DNA of 14,879 nucleotides from the NCBI GenBank assembly GCA_038253135.1, contig JBBSHJ010000079.1:1-14879 (forward strand). Direction: 5' to 3'. The notes under the pieces were generated by a model. That model saw only the letters and a list, made by a program, of their open reading frames with translations. It made no database searches and was not told the DNA's origin. Both the position numbers and the translations under genes were made by a program. The DNA is from JBBSHJ01 sp038253135. GTDB lineage: Bacteria; Actinomycetota; Actinomycetes; Mycobacteriales; QHCD01. Shown in pieces: positions 14,627-14,879 of this stretch; the stretch's first letter is position 1; each line of letters starts with the position of its first letter.

Positions 14627-14879
14627 GCGGCGAACACCGCCGGCCCGAGCCTTCCGATGACGAGACGGCCGCCCGGCTGCGTGACGCGCTGCACCACCAC
14701 GCCGACGCGGTCACCACCTCCCCCGACGCGCTGCAGCGCATCCGGGCCCGCACCCACTGTCGCCGCAGGTCCGGCGTACTCCGCAACGGCGGCCTCATCG
14801 CCGCCACGGCGGCCGCCGCGGTCGCCGCCATCGTCCTGGTGCCGCGCGTCCTGTCCAGCCACGGCAATGAGCACCACAC
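14623..14879 (+). CDS. Probable membrane partner/anti-sigma protein (truncated by right edge)
   Basis: An open frame of 85 codons runs from ATG 14623 to the window end. The ATG overlaps the sigma-factor stop codon (ATGA), so translation is probably coupled. The N-terminus is acidic and cytoplasmic; residues 15-44 (TAARLRDALHHHADAVTTSPDALQRIRART) resemble the short N-terminal motif often found in proteins encoded right after SigE-family sigma factors. A membrane helix follows at about 57-76 (GLIAATAAAAVAAIVLVPRVL), with the rest presumably outside. No zinc-anti-sigma HxxxCxxC motif is visible. Regulation of the sigma factor is inferred from position and topology. Confidence 0.75.
   Translation, partial: MSGEHRRPEPSDDETAARLRDALHHHADAVTTSPDALQRIRARTHCRRRSGVLRNGGLIAATAAAAVAAIVLVPRVLSSHGNEHH

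Overview
The window is high-GC chromosomal DNA from an actinobacterium (Actinomycetota). The evidence is the strong G/C third-position bias, frequent GTG starts, candidate leaderless starts, and a conserved housekeeping gene order on the minus strand. Read in the direction of transcription, that order is HIT protein, phoH, ybeY, corC-like CBS protein, degenerate cytidine-deaminase-like protein, era, (MFS), recO, (unknown gene), uppS. From memory this matches the Mycobacterium tuberculosis block Rv2368c to Rv2361c. The genus cannot be fixed from the sequence alone; a non-mycobacterial lineage is likely because amiA2, which lies between era and recO in M. tuberculosis, is absent here.

Layout. 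1-818 (-): a Pro/Gly/Gln/Tyr-rich single-pass membrane protein with an exported DUF4878/NTF2-like domain, cut by the left edge. 976-1794 (-): long-chain cis-prenyl diphosphate synthase (uppS). 1814-3598 (-): an unrecognised 594-aa coiled-coil protein with a membrane hairpin. 3683-4423 (-): recO. 4652-5650 (+) and 5622-6869 (-): a convergent, overlapping pair made of a tandem-GNAT acetyltransferase and an MFS exporter, with a very strong GC hairpin inside the overlap region. 7007-7927 (-): era. 7928-8276: a 349-bp gap with degenerate repeats. 8277-8633 (-): catalytically dead cytidine-deaminase-like protein. 8790-10103 (-): DUF21/CBS/CorC membrane protein. 10195-10686 (-): ybeY. 10725-11858 (-): phoH. 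12032-12376 (-): HIT hydrolase. 12480-13922 (+): acyltransferase-3 membrane protein. 14120-14626 (+): SigE-family sigma factor, overlapping by 4 nt a probable membrane partner (14623 onward) cut by the right edge.

Function. PhoH, YbeY, Era and possibly the CorC-like protein form the RNA/ribosome-maturation core. RecO serves recombinational repair. UppS makes the polyprenyl carrier for cell-wall precursors. The GNAT/MFS pair looks like an accessory insertion, and the plus-strand right end is a separate envelope/regulation region.

The most unusual structure is the phoH-ybeY junction. A 14-bp tandem repeat there creates a chain of three five-codon minicistrons, each linked to the next by a 4-nt start/stop overlap, running without a break from the phoH stop codon to the ybeY start codon. 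I found no phage, transposon, CRISPR array, tRNA or rRNA.
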